Source: Salvia splendens
Taxonomy: Eukaryota; Streptophyta; Magnoliopsida; Lamiales; Lamiaceae
Assembly (NCBI RefSeq): GCF_004379255.2
Contig: NC_056038.1
Span: forward strand, 11,942,729 to 12,006,728
DNA length: 64,000 nucleotides
Direction of reading: 5' to 3'
Part shown: positions 44,119 to 55,948 of the stretch, one piece after another
Position numbering within the stretch: position 1 is the first letter of the stretch
How the letters are laid out: each line of letters starts with the position of its first letter
The notes under the pieces: generated by a model
Databases searched by the model: none
Told to the model about the DNA's origin: nothing
What the model saw: the letters and a program-made list of their open reading frames with translations, nothing else
Made by a program: the position numbers and the translations under genes

Positions 44119-47100
44119 ATGGGAAATGCCATTCAACCTGTATCTGCTACTTTGGAGGAAGGGCAAGATGAACATAATCTAACTAACAACCCAAGTGGAG
44201 CTGATGATGGGAGCTGGACTCATGGTGCTTGTACTTATGAAGAGGAAAATATGTCTCTCCCCTTTAATTCACTAGGCTATGATCAGTTTTGTGGACGTGA
44301 TATACAAGAAGATTGTTACTCTTACAATCCTAATCTGAATTGCGCATCAGATCCTAAGGTAGATAAAAACTGGACTGACGTGTCTGAGTCCTGCTCAAAA
44401 TATGAAATGCTGCCTCCAGAACTGAGCATGAGAGGAGATGGTGCAGATTGTCTGACGACCTCAGCTGTCACTTCCATGGACTATGGTGAATTAGACATGA
44501 ACCTCTCCCCACCAATGTGTGAGACTGGAACAGGTTATCCAATAAAGAATTATGGAGCAGAAGCTCAAAGTAGTAGCATTAGTAGGTTCCAGATGAGTGG
44601 ACAGTTCTCTTCTTCAAGCACATCTTTGTTGCCACTTGTGGAAAATTTTGGTGCAAGAGGAAATAAAAATGATCAGGGTTTTCTTACTCTTGGAACTGGA
44701 GGTGGCAGAGAGTTCAGACCAAATAGGAATTTCAGTATCCGAGAAATTTCCAATACATTGAAGGAGGTTTCTTCGCAATGTAACAATCCTATTACCGGAC
44801 CCCACCAAAAGAACCTCACTACTCAATTGGCAGGTGCGGATGCTAGGATCCTTACTCATGCTGGCGGGTTCTCAAGATCTAACAGTACTTCCTATGCCCC
44901 AAAGTTTCCAAGTGAAGATCAGGAGGTTTCTTCTCGATTTAATAATTCTAATGTTAAAAACTTCCCAAAGAATGCCTCAAGTCTTGCTCGCCTGTCAGGT
45001 GGGGATGCAGGGATCCAAACTAGTGCTGGTGAACTTGAAGGATTTGCTAAGGACCTGTTGAACATTGCTCATTTGGAAGGTGAGGCTGCAACTGTGCAAA
45101 TGCAAACTAATGCTGGTCGATTATCAAGATCGGCATATAGTAGGATGCCTACAAGTATTGAAGATGGGCTTATTGGAGAAACAGGGTTCAGGCAGAACTC
45201 CGATCCATTCCCCAGTCTTCACACTCTGCAAACTACACCTACTATGGCCCCATCAAAATGCTATACATCGGTGTGTCAGCCATCTTCAATACCATTGTCA
45301 TCTGGAAGCACTTTACCCTCTCAACCTAAATGTGGTTCACAGCTGCAAATAATGTCCACACATTTTGCATGTCAACCTATATCATGGCAACAGGATCACT
45401 CTAGGATGAATTCCATTAATGTGCCATCCATAGATTCCCGACATTACAATTTGGACAGGGACAAACCGAGAATCACCAGCCATGTACAACCAGGTGAGTC
45501 TTGTACTCCTACTTTGATGTTTTTTTGGATGTTATATTGGTTGCGTGTTCATATCCTGCCAACTTCCATAAACTAGAAATTGGGACAAGTTGTAGATTGA
45601 AAATTAAGATGACCATCTTGTCCAAGTGATTAGTTAGCTGGTGGGAGAGTATGTGGTAGTCTATTCATGTGACATTCAAACTACATATTTATTTTTAAGC
45701 ATTTTATCTTTCCTTTTGTATGATAGGAAATCTTAGGATTCTTAGCCCCACAATAGAAGGTACAAGAACAGAAGTTGCCAAAATTGGTTCTTTCACATCA
45801 AGTGTTCAACCAGCAGGTGAGCTCATTGACATATTCAGTTATGCTGCTCACTGGGATTTTGACCAAATGTGCTACTCTTATTCAAGCCTAAACTAATTTT
45901 TCCCCAGTCACTGGACTTTTATATGAAGAGAAACTCCGTTTTCAGTTTGTGGTTCTTAAAAAGTGATTCCCTATTTTATTATTTTTAGTCTGTTCCCTAT
46001 TTGATCATTCATATCATAAACACTATCTCTGGTATTTAATTATTCAACGAATGACTTGTGGACTTTAGTACTTAAATCTTTTACATTTTCTGTATAGAAC
46101 TGGAGAAGACTCCTTACTGATTTTGAAGGTATCTCTGGCTCATGCGAGATTACAGTTTTGCTTTATAGTTCTCTGGAATTCTTTTACTCCTGGGAAATTA
46201 TCCATTGAGTAAGTATTGCAAATAATTAAAATGAGACAAGTTTAAGATAGCAAGCATCTGGTTGAGCTTATATAGTCAAATATAGTTGAAATGATTTGGC
46301 ACAATTTACCGCTGGTCCATGTATAATATTGTCATATTGATGACAAAGTTCTTTATCTTGTAGTCTGGTATATGAATACATACTTATATTCAGCCTAGAT
46401 GTTTCAGTTTTACATGTCATGATTTTGTTTCCTCAGGACAGTTTCATGCTTTTCATAGTATCAGTCCTATTGAAGCACCTAGGACCTATATTTCCCCTGA
46501 GAGAATCGGGCTTCAGTTTTCAAAAGGTAGCAGTTACCAGTCTGATGTGGCTGCTTGTTTTCCTGAGAGATTGGGGTTTCAACCTGATTTTGCTACTGCT
46601 CGACACACAAGAGGTTAGTTACATGTTAGAACTTAGAATGTTATAATACTAAGTTATCTGATACTTCTTATATTTTTGTTAAATTTTTGGTTCTGAATGA
46701 GGATGTCAGTTAACTCTGGTTTCTCATTAAATGCTAACTAAATCTATTTTCTGTGTCAAGGAGAACACAAGGATAGATTTAAATAGGATAAACCGTTTTC
46801 AGTATCAACCTACTAGAACAATTAAATAGATGAATCATTCATCTGAATATAAATGCATTATAATAATGAAAATCTTATGAAGAACTTAGATGTTACTTCA
46901 TATGTTGGGGGTTGCAATACATAACTTTGTTTGGCGTGCGAATAAGCATGAACAGATTCAGCCTTTAAGCAGGTGGGGTATATATATATATACTCCCTCC
47001 GTCCGTGAGAAGTATGAACATTTGATTCGACATGAGTTTTAATGTATAATTGGTAAAGTAAGAGAGAGAGATAAAGGGTAGTGTTAGTGGAGAGTGGGCT

Positions 47101-48774
47101 CCACACCATTAGTATTGTAGTGTTATAATATAAGTTGCAATAAACTGATGTGTAGGGGTATTGTGTTGTTTAAATATTCCAAAATTATAAAGTTCATACT
47201 TTTCATGGACGAACTAATATGAAAATAGTTCATACTTTTCAGGGACGGAGGGAGTATAAAATTATACTCCCCGTCTCATATCTATAAAAATTTCTTATAT
47301 ACTCCCTTTGTTCCCTAAAAATAGAATTTTTTTCCTTTTTGGTCCATCCCATAAAAATAGAAACTTTCATTTTAGGAAATTTCTTTATCTCTAATGAGGT
47401 GGGACTCATTTTCCACTAACACACTTTTCTTTCTATCACTCATTTTACCAATTTTGCATCCGTGCCATTTCATAAGTTTCTATTTTTAGGAGACGGAGGG
47501 AGCATAATTTTTGCCCCTCCTACAAATGAAATCCTGGCTACGTCCCTGTGTATATGTACTTTCTTTACTGACCCTTTCCTCCTTACCCAAAATCCATTCC
47601 TCTGTTCACTAAAGCAATTTAAATCCATGGTAACAACAAGTTCTTCCATGTTTTATTAGACAAGAATATATATCAGGCATATTAGCTTTGAAATAACTGT
47701 TCCACTGTGATATGCCTTGTTCAGGTCTGTATCAGCATGGGATGACAACCCAATCATCTGCAGTCTTTCCTGAAACCGATAATTCTGATGGTATCCAATG
47801 TTAATGTATCTCAACAGTAAAACAAATTATGGAGCCACTTCTTTTGGTAATAGTTTCAAATATCTCTCATTTTGCAGGTCAGGTTGTTCCAGTTACAAAA
47901 CTAAATATTACGCCTCAGGTTGCTCCTATTATTCTTCCTCATCCACCTTTGAAAAGAAAAGCAACTGGAAATCCCATTGCACTCTCAAGTCAACGGAGGA
48001 AAAAGATTCCACAATCTGCTATTAGTGATTCTCTTCCTCAACAAAGGCAGACCACTCCAGCTATTACAGCTCCTATTCATAGTCCAACTGCACCTCTTCA
48101 AGTAAAATGGAAAGGTACATGTCCTGTTTGCAAATTTGGATGCATTAATTGCGTATTGGAACAAAAGAAATACTAAGTGTTCGATTATCCATTGTCCATT
48201 AGATCATGCATAACAACATAGGCACTTAACATTAAATCATGATCATAGGTTGGGCTTAGCTAGGTCATAATTTCCTGGATTCAAAATTGTCTCGGTCGTG
48301 AGAAAAATATTTTGAGAACTAGACGAAATATTGTTGATATCTTTCCCGTTCTTAATTTCTTATTTACTCCATGATCTGCTAGATGTGGTCTCTTTTACCA
48401 TTAGCAAGAGATGTTTGATAGCTTTAAATAGATTCTTGGTTTTCTGTAACATCTATAGAATCATGTCTCAACAATTGCATTCTTAATATGCTGTATGCTG
48501 TTTGGTCCCACAATGGACACAAACAATTTAGCTAACACCATACATGCTTGTAGGTTTCGAAGAACCACTTGAACCAACTGGACAGAGGTGTCTCTTGTGC
48601 AAGAGGGATCTTTCATTTACAGCAGAAGGCTTAATGTACCAGCCCACAGCTCCGCCACCCGTTGCTGTTCTTCCGTGCGGCCATACTTTTCACGACCGTT
48701 GCTTGCAATTAATCACTCCTGAAGACCAGTTGAAAATTCCTCCTTGCATTCCTTGTGTCGTTGGTGACACTTGA
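44119..48774 (+). CDS. RING-type zinc-finger protein (six coding exons)
   Basis: Exons 44119-45493, 45727-45816, 46437-46613, 47725-47790, 47878-48114 and 48554-48774 join to 2166 bases, 721 residues, without a stop. All five introns are GT-AG and all split a glycine codon after its first base. The first ~460 residues are Ser/Asn-rich, low-complexity and disordered. A basic patch KRKATGNPIALSSQRRKK (exon 5) may be a nuclear signal. The C-terminal ~60 residues form a RING-like finger: CLLC (661-664), then VAVLPCGHTFHDRC, then PPCIPC. Proteins of this plant family (TGQRCLLCKRDLSF...CGHTFHD) are annotated as RING/U-box proteins and presumed E3 ubiquitin ligases; substrates are unknown. The start is chosen by the upstream acceptor and lack of upstream coding. 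Two MITEs sit in intron 3. Confidence 0.88.
46993..47254. mobile_element. Stowaway-like MITE in intron 3 of the RING gene
   Basis: CTCCCTCCGTCCGTGAGAAG on the left and ATACTTTTCAGGGACGGAGGGAG on the right are inverted ends, flanked by TA (46991-46992 and 47255-47256). A partial extra copy of the right end (CATACTTTTCATGGACG) lies inside. Non-coding. Confidence 0.88.
47302..47502. mobile_element. Second MITE in intron 3 of the RING gene
   Basis: CTCCCTTTGTTCCCTAAAAA and CTATTTTTAGGAGACGGAGGGAG are inverted ends. TA precedes the left end, and CA follows the right one in place of TA, suggesting a mutated target site. Length is about 200 bp. It differs in sequence from the neighbouring MITE, so these are two separate insertions. 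Confidence 0.82.
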
Positions 48775-49396
48775 ATCACTTTTGCTGACCATATTCTGGG
48801 CTAATCTCTTAAAACTTGTCTGGTAAAGTGTAATTAGAAATAGGAAAAAGGAAGGGAAGAAAAATAGGAATTATTTTGTTGGTGATGGAGGTAGAGGCGT
48901 AGTTGATGGAAGTGTACATAGATAGGGTTCCCAACCCAACTCCCATAATGATGGTTAGGATACCTTTTCTTTTTGTCAACGGGTTTGTGTTGCTAACTGG
49001 GATTGCTATTGCCAGAATATATGTACATATGGTGTACGGAGGATCTCACTTTTGTCACAGCTGGATATAGATTTAATCTTTTCGAAACTTTAGGGCTCCG
49101 ATTGACACCATGAATTATGTGTGTGGAAATAGAATTTGAATGTTTAATTCTAATTCATGTGTTTTGGTACTGTTAAAATATTTATATTTTCCATTCCAAA
49201 TCCCCCTAAATCTACAAATTGAATTCCATATCCTTAGATTTTTTTTTTTTGTAAATTCCAGATAGTTATAGAATTTGATTTATGTATTTAGATACAAGTT
49301 ATACAACATTGTGGCAGCTCATGTAGAGAAAGATTGACATTTGGTTGATTCTATGATAGTTAAAAAAATCCAGTAAGAGGGGAAGAGTGGGAAAAA
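48775..49396. other. Convergent spacer between RING gene and receptor kinase
   Basis: It holds the 3' ends of two convergent genes. No open frame, repeat or transposon end is evident. AT-rich stretches near 49130-49260 may contain polyadenylation signals, but I could not assign one. Confidence 0.5.
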
Positions 49397-52300
49397 CTAA
49401 GAATCATTGAAGGTTGAAGAAGAGACTCCAAGGGAGGAGGAGAATGTGGCAGTGGTGTCGCCACTAAGGTAGCTCTTGAGGCGATCCAAGTCATCGGCAC
49501 AATCAAGCATGGTGGGGCGCAGAGTTGGCGAGTCGTGCGTGCAGACGAGCCCTAGCTCGATCAGCTCTCCAATGGCGACCTCCCACATCCGCATCACTGG
49601 TGGCGACACATCCCTCAACGCCCCAACCAGAGTATGGTCCACCACGTTCTCCATCCGCCCACTCTTCACGTATCCGTGCAGGCTCATCCCTCCCACGAAC
49701 ATCTCATCCGTCGGCCTCTTCCTCGTCACCATCTCCAGCACCACCACTCCGAAGCTGTACACGTCCCCCTTGGTCGACGTCTCCGCCCCAAAACCATACT
49801 CTTCAAAACAGACAGGAGTCGGGATCATCAATTTGTCGATATAGGACAAGAAGTGGTTTCAGTACCTACCTGGTGCTATGTAACCAATGGATCCACATAG
49901 CATGTTTGCGGTGGAGTTCCCTGCATTCTCAACCATCACGCCGCCTTCAACGGTCATGACAAGCCTGGATATCCCAAAGTCGGAGACCAGGGCCGTCATG
50001 TCGTCGTTGAGGAGGACGTTGCTGGGCTTTAGATCGCAGTGTATGACCTTAACCGGAGAGTGGTGGTGCAGATAAGCCATCCCTTCTGCAATGTCGCTGC
50101 AAATGTTGACCCTCTGGAGCAGGGTGAGCCCCGCTGACCCTGCCTCGGGCGGGTAGAGGTGGGTGTCTAGGCTCCCGTTCGCCATGTAAGGCAGCACGAA
50201 CGCCTTGAACTCTGGCAAGCTGCATGCGGTGATGATACGTATCAGATTCCGGTGGCGAATCCTCTTCAATATCTGGCATTCTCTGTTGAAGACCTTGGTG
50301 GAGTTGCTTGTCTGCAGCTGTAAAACCTTGACGGCGATCTGCGTCCCGTCCGGTAGGCTTCCTCTGTAAACGCGGCCGTAGCTGCCGGATCCCACCAGCC
50401 TCTCGTTGTCGAATCCCGCGGTGGCCTCCACCAGCTCTTTATATGTCATTCTTGGGAATTTCTGTGTCAGCTCAGGCGACTCTTTCCTCTCTTTTCTTGA
50501 TCGTCTGCGTGAGATGTTGACCCTCACCCGCTGCCATCCTATCACGCAGCCGATCGTTGACAAGAATCCGGACACAAATATGATCACACAGAATATGATC
50601 AAGTAAGTTCTTGATCGGAAATAGTAGTGCTTGCGCTTGCAAGGTGGAATGCCAGGAACCGAGCCACAGAGCTTCAGGTTGTTTAAGAATGATGATTTCG
50701 TGATATTAGTAAAAACGCCGCCGGCGGGGATCATTCCTTCAAAGCTGTTGCCTGAAAGATTGAGGAAAGCCAGAGTCTTGCTCTTGTTCAAGCTCGCTGG
50801 AATCTTTCCGGATAGTTTGTTGTTGGAAAAATCCATGGCTACGATGCTCTTGAGATCGCCTAATGTCTGCGGCAGAGCTCCTTGAATGGAATTATTCGAG
50901 AAATTTACCAACTTGAGCGCGTAGCAGCTGGAGATGAGGCTGGAGATGGTCCCGTTGAATCTGTTGCAAGAGAGGTCGATCTCCTCGACCTTCTCCAGCT
51001 TGCTCAGCTCGACTGGCAACGGCCCGTTGAGCTGGTTGTGCGAGAGGTTGAGGAACCACCGCATTTCCTGAAAATTGGTTATATTCGGAGGCACTCTTCC
51101 TGTCAAGAAGTTGTGGGAGAGGTCCAGCCTTTGCAGGGCGAGGCATCCTCCTATGGTGGAAGGTATCTCCCCCGAGAGAAGGTTGTTGTTCAGGAACAGG
51201 AAGTTTAAGCTAGCAAGATTCCCTAGATCATCTGGGATCGGACCCGTGAGATTGTTGTGTGACACATCGATCAGCCCGAGGGAGGATAGCCGGCCTAATG
51301 CAGCTGGGATTTCGGTGAAGAAGTTGTTGGAGAGAGAGAGTTGTTCCAATCTGGACAAGTTGGCTATCTCAGGTGAAATCTTGCCAACTAGAAAGTTGGA
51401 TGTTAAGTTGAGTAGTGTTAACTTGGATAGTCTCCAAATTGCTGAAGGAATCGGACCATGTATCATGTTTTCTTGCAGTTGGAATGTTGTCATTTTATCA
51501 CTGAGCCTTGCTATGGAGCTTGGGAGAGTTCCTCCGAGTCCCAGACCTGCCAGCTCCAGCTCCTCCAGCTCGGTGCAGTTAGCCAGCGCATGAAAGAACG
51601 GCTCAAGGTTCGTGTTGTTATCGTGGCTGGTCATGTGATTGTCTGATAGATGGAGATAGCTGAGGTTGACGAAGCGAGAGATGAGCTCTGCAGGGAGTTG
51701 GCCGGAAATGCTGTTGTTTTCGACGTCCAGACTCAGCATGCCTGTTGCATTGCCTAATGAGGAAGGGATCTCGCCCACAAGCTGGTTGTTGTACAAGCTG
51801 ACAGCCCATAAATCCGGGCAGTTTCCTATTTCGGATGGGATGGTTCCGGTGAGCTGATTTGAGGAGAAGTCTATGTTCTTGAGGCCAGTGCAGTTGGCGA
51901 AGAAGGCTGCTGGTATCGCCCCGGTCAAGCTGTTGTTGTAGAGGTGGATCAGCTTGAGATTGGAGAGCAGAGAGAAGGAGGCCGGGATCTGGCCTTGCAG
52001 GTTGTTGCTGCCGAGTTTCAGCTCTAAGAGGTTCCTGATCGAGGAGATTTCCCAAGGGATCGGTCCGAAGAAATTGTTGTCAACTAGGTGGAGGTAGCGT
52101 AGTTGGGTGAGATTTGACACGGCGCGGGGCAAAAGTCCTGTGAGGCCGGAGGCGTTGAGGTTGAGGTAGACCACACGGCGGTGCTGTATTGGGTTGCATT
52201 GCACGCCAGTGTAGTTGCAGACGGGTGTGAGCTCGTCCCAGTTCGCGAGGCTCGAATGTGGATCGGATGTTATGGAGCTCTTGAATGCTAGTAGAGCAGC

Positions 52301-52426
52301 TCTATCCGTATGCAGAGAGTGATAATGGTGATGGCCTAATGTGGTAAGAAGATGTTGCATCAAAGAGACAAATATGGCTATCTTGAACAACATGCTGCTG
52401 CTGCTGCTGCTGCCGCCTCTGTGCAT
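49397..52426 (-). CDS. LRR receptor-like kinase, non-RD class (At2g24130-like)
   Basis: Exon 1 is 52426-49870 and exon 2 is 49800-49397, separated by a 69-bp GT-AG intron that splits a Glu codon in the activation segment (APE). The protein has about 986 residues: signal peptide (about 1-32, LFKIAIFVSLMQHLL), LRR N-terminal cap (DRAALLAFKSSIT...NWDE..CNYTGVQC) and roughly twenty LxxLxLxxNxLxGxIP repeats to about residue 580. A membrane helix follows at 607-631, then a Ser/Thr kinase from about 660. The kinase has GSGSYG (679), the AVK lysine (700), HCDLKPSN (796) and SDFG (816-818). HCD in place of HRD marks a non-RD kinase, a class common among immune receptors. It is a plasma-membrane receptor of LRR subfamily XII type with unknown ligand. 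Best resemblance is to Arabidopsis At2g24130. All key catalytic residues are present. Confidence 0.94.
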
Positions 52427-53024
52427 TGATGATTTGTTTCCACCAAAGTTGGGAGAGGTGCATAGTCAAGTTGCTAGGCCATTTGATAAGAGATTGGATT
52501 TTTTTTTGTGGTACATATGAATCAAGAAGACACTTTTGGGTGTGAAATAAATTTAGTTGCTTTGGTTCCAATGATGTATGATTAGTGGTAGGACTAATTA
52601 ATAACTATTTGATTCCAACTTGCAGTAGTGATGAGTAGATACTCACTCAAATTCTCAACTCAACTCAACTCAACTCAATTCAGATTGTTGAATATCATAT
52701 ATATATTGATGAATGATGATGGTAGTTGGCCTGTTATCTCAAGTACCAATCTTCCAACTTCAAGTGGAAAAAAAGCAATATAAGGCGCCGGTTTAATTGT
52801 TAGGTATAAACACGCGCAAACACAAATAATTGCAAAGCACTTTTAGTTTATCTAACAAGATTAATCTATGGCTAGGCTATAGGTGAGGTTTTTCCGTTAG
52901 AGTAGGCAGCTTTTGTCCGAACTTAGATCTTCATTGTTTCTTTAAGGGGAATTTCATGAAGCATTATCATTAGCTTTTGCCAAATTGCTAGTAATAAATT
53001 ATGAGATGCCGTATTTTTGGGCCA
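52427..53024. promoter_or_regulatory. Upstream region of the receptor kinase
   Basis: This is the minus-strand promoter region of the kinase. A CAACT microsatellite lies at about 52654-52680. No coding frame was recognised, and no individual element could be assigned with confidence. Confidence 0.4.
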
Positions 53025-53032
53025 TTTTACAT

Positions 53033-53750
53033 TAGGGCGGTCAAATCTTGTGGGTTTGATAGTTATCGAGTCAACTTGTTAACCCAATAAGATCAAATCC
53101 TACCCAATCCAAAATCGTCGGGTTCTTATCGGGTCCTAACCCAACGGGTTCGTGTCGAATTTGTGCGGGTTATCGTATATCTATAAAAAAAGTCAGTCCT
53201 CTGTTAATGATAGTAAGTTATAGTACTACACAATATAGCTTGACACGACACGATAAGGACTAAAACATGATATTACATGATAAAATAAGATATTACAAAA
53301 TTATAATAATTATTTTCCTAAGTTAAATAATAAAGTTAAAGTATAATTATTAAAGTATAGTAATATTATATCTAAATAGTAAAATTAAATAATTAAAATA
53401 ATTACCTTTTTTTATAAAATTAAAGTATAATATTTTTAATTTATAAAATATCAATTACCATTTTTAAAATTAATAAATCTAAAATATAATATTTTTTAAT
53501 TAATTTAAATTAAAGTATAATATTTTTAAATAATAAAAATAACTAAAATTAAAGTTTAATATTTTTAATTAATAAAAATAATTCTTAACAGATAACTCAA
53601 ATCCGACCCTAACACAACCCAACCCAATCCAACCCATTATCTTCGGGTTCTTATTGGGTCGATCCTATAATGACCCGAATCCTGAACATGTGTGTTCGTG
53701 TTGTGTTAACTTCGTGCGGATTTGTGTCGGATCAAAAATTGTCAACCCTA
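53033..53750. mobile_element. Non-autonomous hAT-type element
   Basis: TAGGGCGGTCAA and TAGGGTTGACAA (read inward) are terminal inverted repeats, flanked by perfect 8-bp duplications TTTTACAT (53025-53032 and 53751-53758). An 8-bp duplication is the hAT signature. The ends are rich in CGGGTT / AACCC and TCGTGT motifs. The centre (53300-53590) is nearly pure A/T with repeated AAAGTATAATATTTTTAA. No protein is encoded. Confidence 0.9.
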
Positions 53751-53758
53751 TTTTACAT

Positions 53759-54923
53759 CATATTTTTGCCCAATTGGAAGTTTTTAATTTATAGTGGGTG
53801 AAAGCTTGAAGGTGCGTCTCCATGTGAATTCCGTGACCATACATTCTCTTTCTTTTGCTCTTTCCTTTAGTCGCTTTTAAAATGAATATATCTAAATATT
53901 TCGACGATTCCATCCACACCAATTCGTAGTTGCAATGCAAGTATGTAATGTAACCTTAAAATAATCGAGAAGGAATTATGTTTAAATCAATCAATACCAT
54001 AATTCTCCATTGATGTTTTCGAAAATACATTGTCACTAAATTCACCGGTATCTTGTAAATACTTGCATACATAATAAATCCTACTTCTCTTCGTACCCAG
54101 AAATAATACACACCTTAATGTAGCATAGATTTAATCAAAATAACACAATGCATTTTCTGAGTGGATAAAAAGCACCAATTTCATTCATTATGAATGAGAG
54201 CACAATGGAGGGTTGTATCGTTAAAAAAAAAAGGTACGAGTGTACGACAAGTTGTATACTTTTTTCTTTTTACTTTTTCATGTAAATCGTATAATTATAT
54301 TAATCGTTTTTGTTATGATTATCCTTTTTAAAACCAGAGTTTATTATATTACATTTTTTGATACATTTAAGCTAATCAAATCTAATGATGTTTCATAATT
54401 CTGGATTTATGCAATTTTTTTTAATTTTAACTTTTCTATGTCAATTATTTCGCTAAAAGTTTATTTTTAATAATTAGGATTTATTATGATATTCGACTTC
54501 AAATTAGTCATATCTAATCATTTTGTTAGGATAGATAGTAGGGATATTGATTCCTATAATAATTAATTTTTTATTATATTTAATTATTTTTCATACCTTT
54601 AAAAGTAGTCTTAAAAATCACAAATTTTATAAACTATGCTAATTTTTCACGTCCAAGCTATCATCGACCCAACTAACAAAGAAGGAGGAGTTCAAGCATG
54701 GGTGGACCCAAATGGAAGTGACTAGGGGCTAAAACCCTCAATAAAATTCTATTTTAAACATTTTTCAATTATTTTTTTAAATTTATTCAAGTTTAAGGTA
54801 AATTATTGTATAATAGACCCTACAAATAATGTAAATTATCTATAAATATAACTTTTGAAATAAAATTTAGCAATTGCAGCCACTATAAATGTTTATTCAT
54901 GTGTCCGCTCCTGAGTTGAAGGA
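53759..54923. other. Gene-free AT-rich spacer
   Basis: No coding frame, transposon end or repeat was recognised on either strand. Short T- and A-rich runs dominate. Confidence 0.45.
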
Positions 54924-54928
54924 TTAGG

Positions 54929-55943
54929 TGTTGGAAACGTATGTCCGGTCAAAGGATTTTGACCAAGAATAATTTCAATGAGACATTTAATTTTGTGAAA
55001 TTAAATGATATAGCGTCGATCTAAGTTCGGAGTAGATGACCGTGGTATATTTATTTTCCCAAATCCGATTCCCGGTGAGTGAGAAATAATAGATTAAAGT
55101 TGAGCAAAAATGTGAGCTAATTAAATTAGCTATGAGAGAAGCCATGAGATTAATTAAGAGAGTTAATTATCTCACATTGAAAGTAACAACCTTATTAAAC
55201 TAGTATTTAATAAGAATGATTATTACATGTAATAATTATAGTCGACTAAGATGGGTTGTAGAACCCACACGCGCGCACCGCCTCGAGTCCGAGCCCAAGT
55301 CCTTGGACTTTGATCTTGGCAATTGTTCTTTGGCCTGGTCGTGGGGTCAGTGCTTGGGCTTGACCCGAGGCTAGTCTATTCTTTTTAGACCACCAACGTT
55401 TCCACGTCAGCGAGCTAAGCGGGATGACACCTCGTCAGTATGACGCGATACAACGTGGCAAGATCAGCCTCTCCAGCTCCCGTAACGGTTTGTAACGCTC
55501 GGTGGTTACAGCCTCGCAATGATGACAACCATCAAGGCTGGTTGACCCCTGCAGTTGGACTGAGCCTACAAATAGGCTAGTCATTCCATGCATTCCACAC
55601 CAATTCACTCACAAGCACACAACATAAGCTCTCTCCCTCTATGCATTGTTCTTCTCTGAAGCTCTGCCCTCTCCTCCATCCAGTTCGTCGGAACTCTGCT
55701 GATAGCGGTGCTGCTTCATCAGAGACGTAGCCGTTTTATTTTTGAGGACGACACGCCAATCCGAGAGCACTACCGGGGCGTATCTCGTCTTGCGGAAAGA
55801 GGACTCCTCGACTCGGCTAAACCACTGTTACGGTTTATTGTTTTGTTTTTTCCGTTGTAATTTCGTTTCAATTATTTATTATGTATTCCTTCTTTTGTGT
55901 TGTATTACGCCCGGTTTTATCTCTTGTAATCCAGAATCCAACA
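54929..55943 (+). mobile_element. Solo LTR, Ty1/copia type
   Basis: It starts TGTTGGAAACG and ends CCAGAATCCAACA, flanked by TTAGG on both sides (54924-54928 and 55944-55948). Blocks such as GTCCGGTCAAAGGATTTTGACC, GATATAGCGTCGATCTA, CACACGCGCGC and ATTACGCCCGG match, in order, the LTRs of the copia element at 26773-33050. The body of the retrotransposon is absent, so this is a recombined solo LTR. Confidence 0.93.
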
Positions 55944-55948
55944 TTAGG

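Noticed and set aside
47798..48025. 75-codon Ser/Tyr-rich frame
   Set aside because: Out-of-frame reading across an intron and exon 5 of the RING gene.
49525..49959. Plus-strand frames opposite the receptor kinase
   Set aside because: Antisense shadows of kinase and LRR code, with Ser/Pro/Arg-rich nonsense translations.
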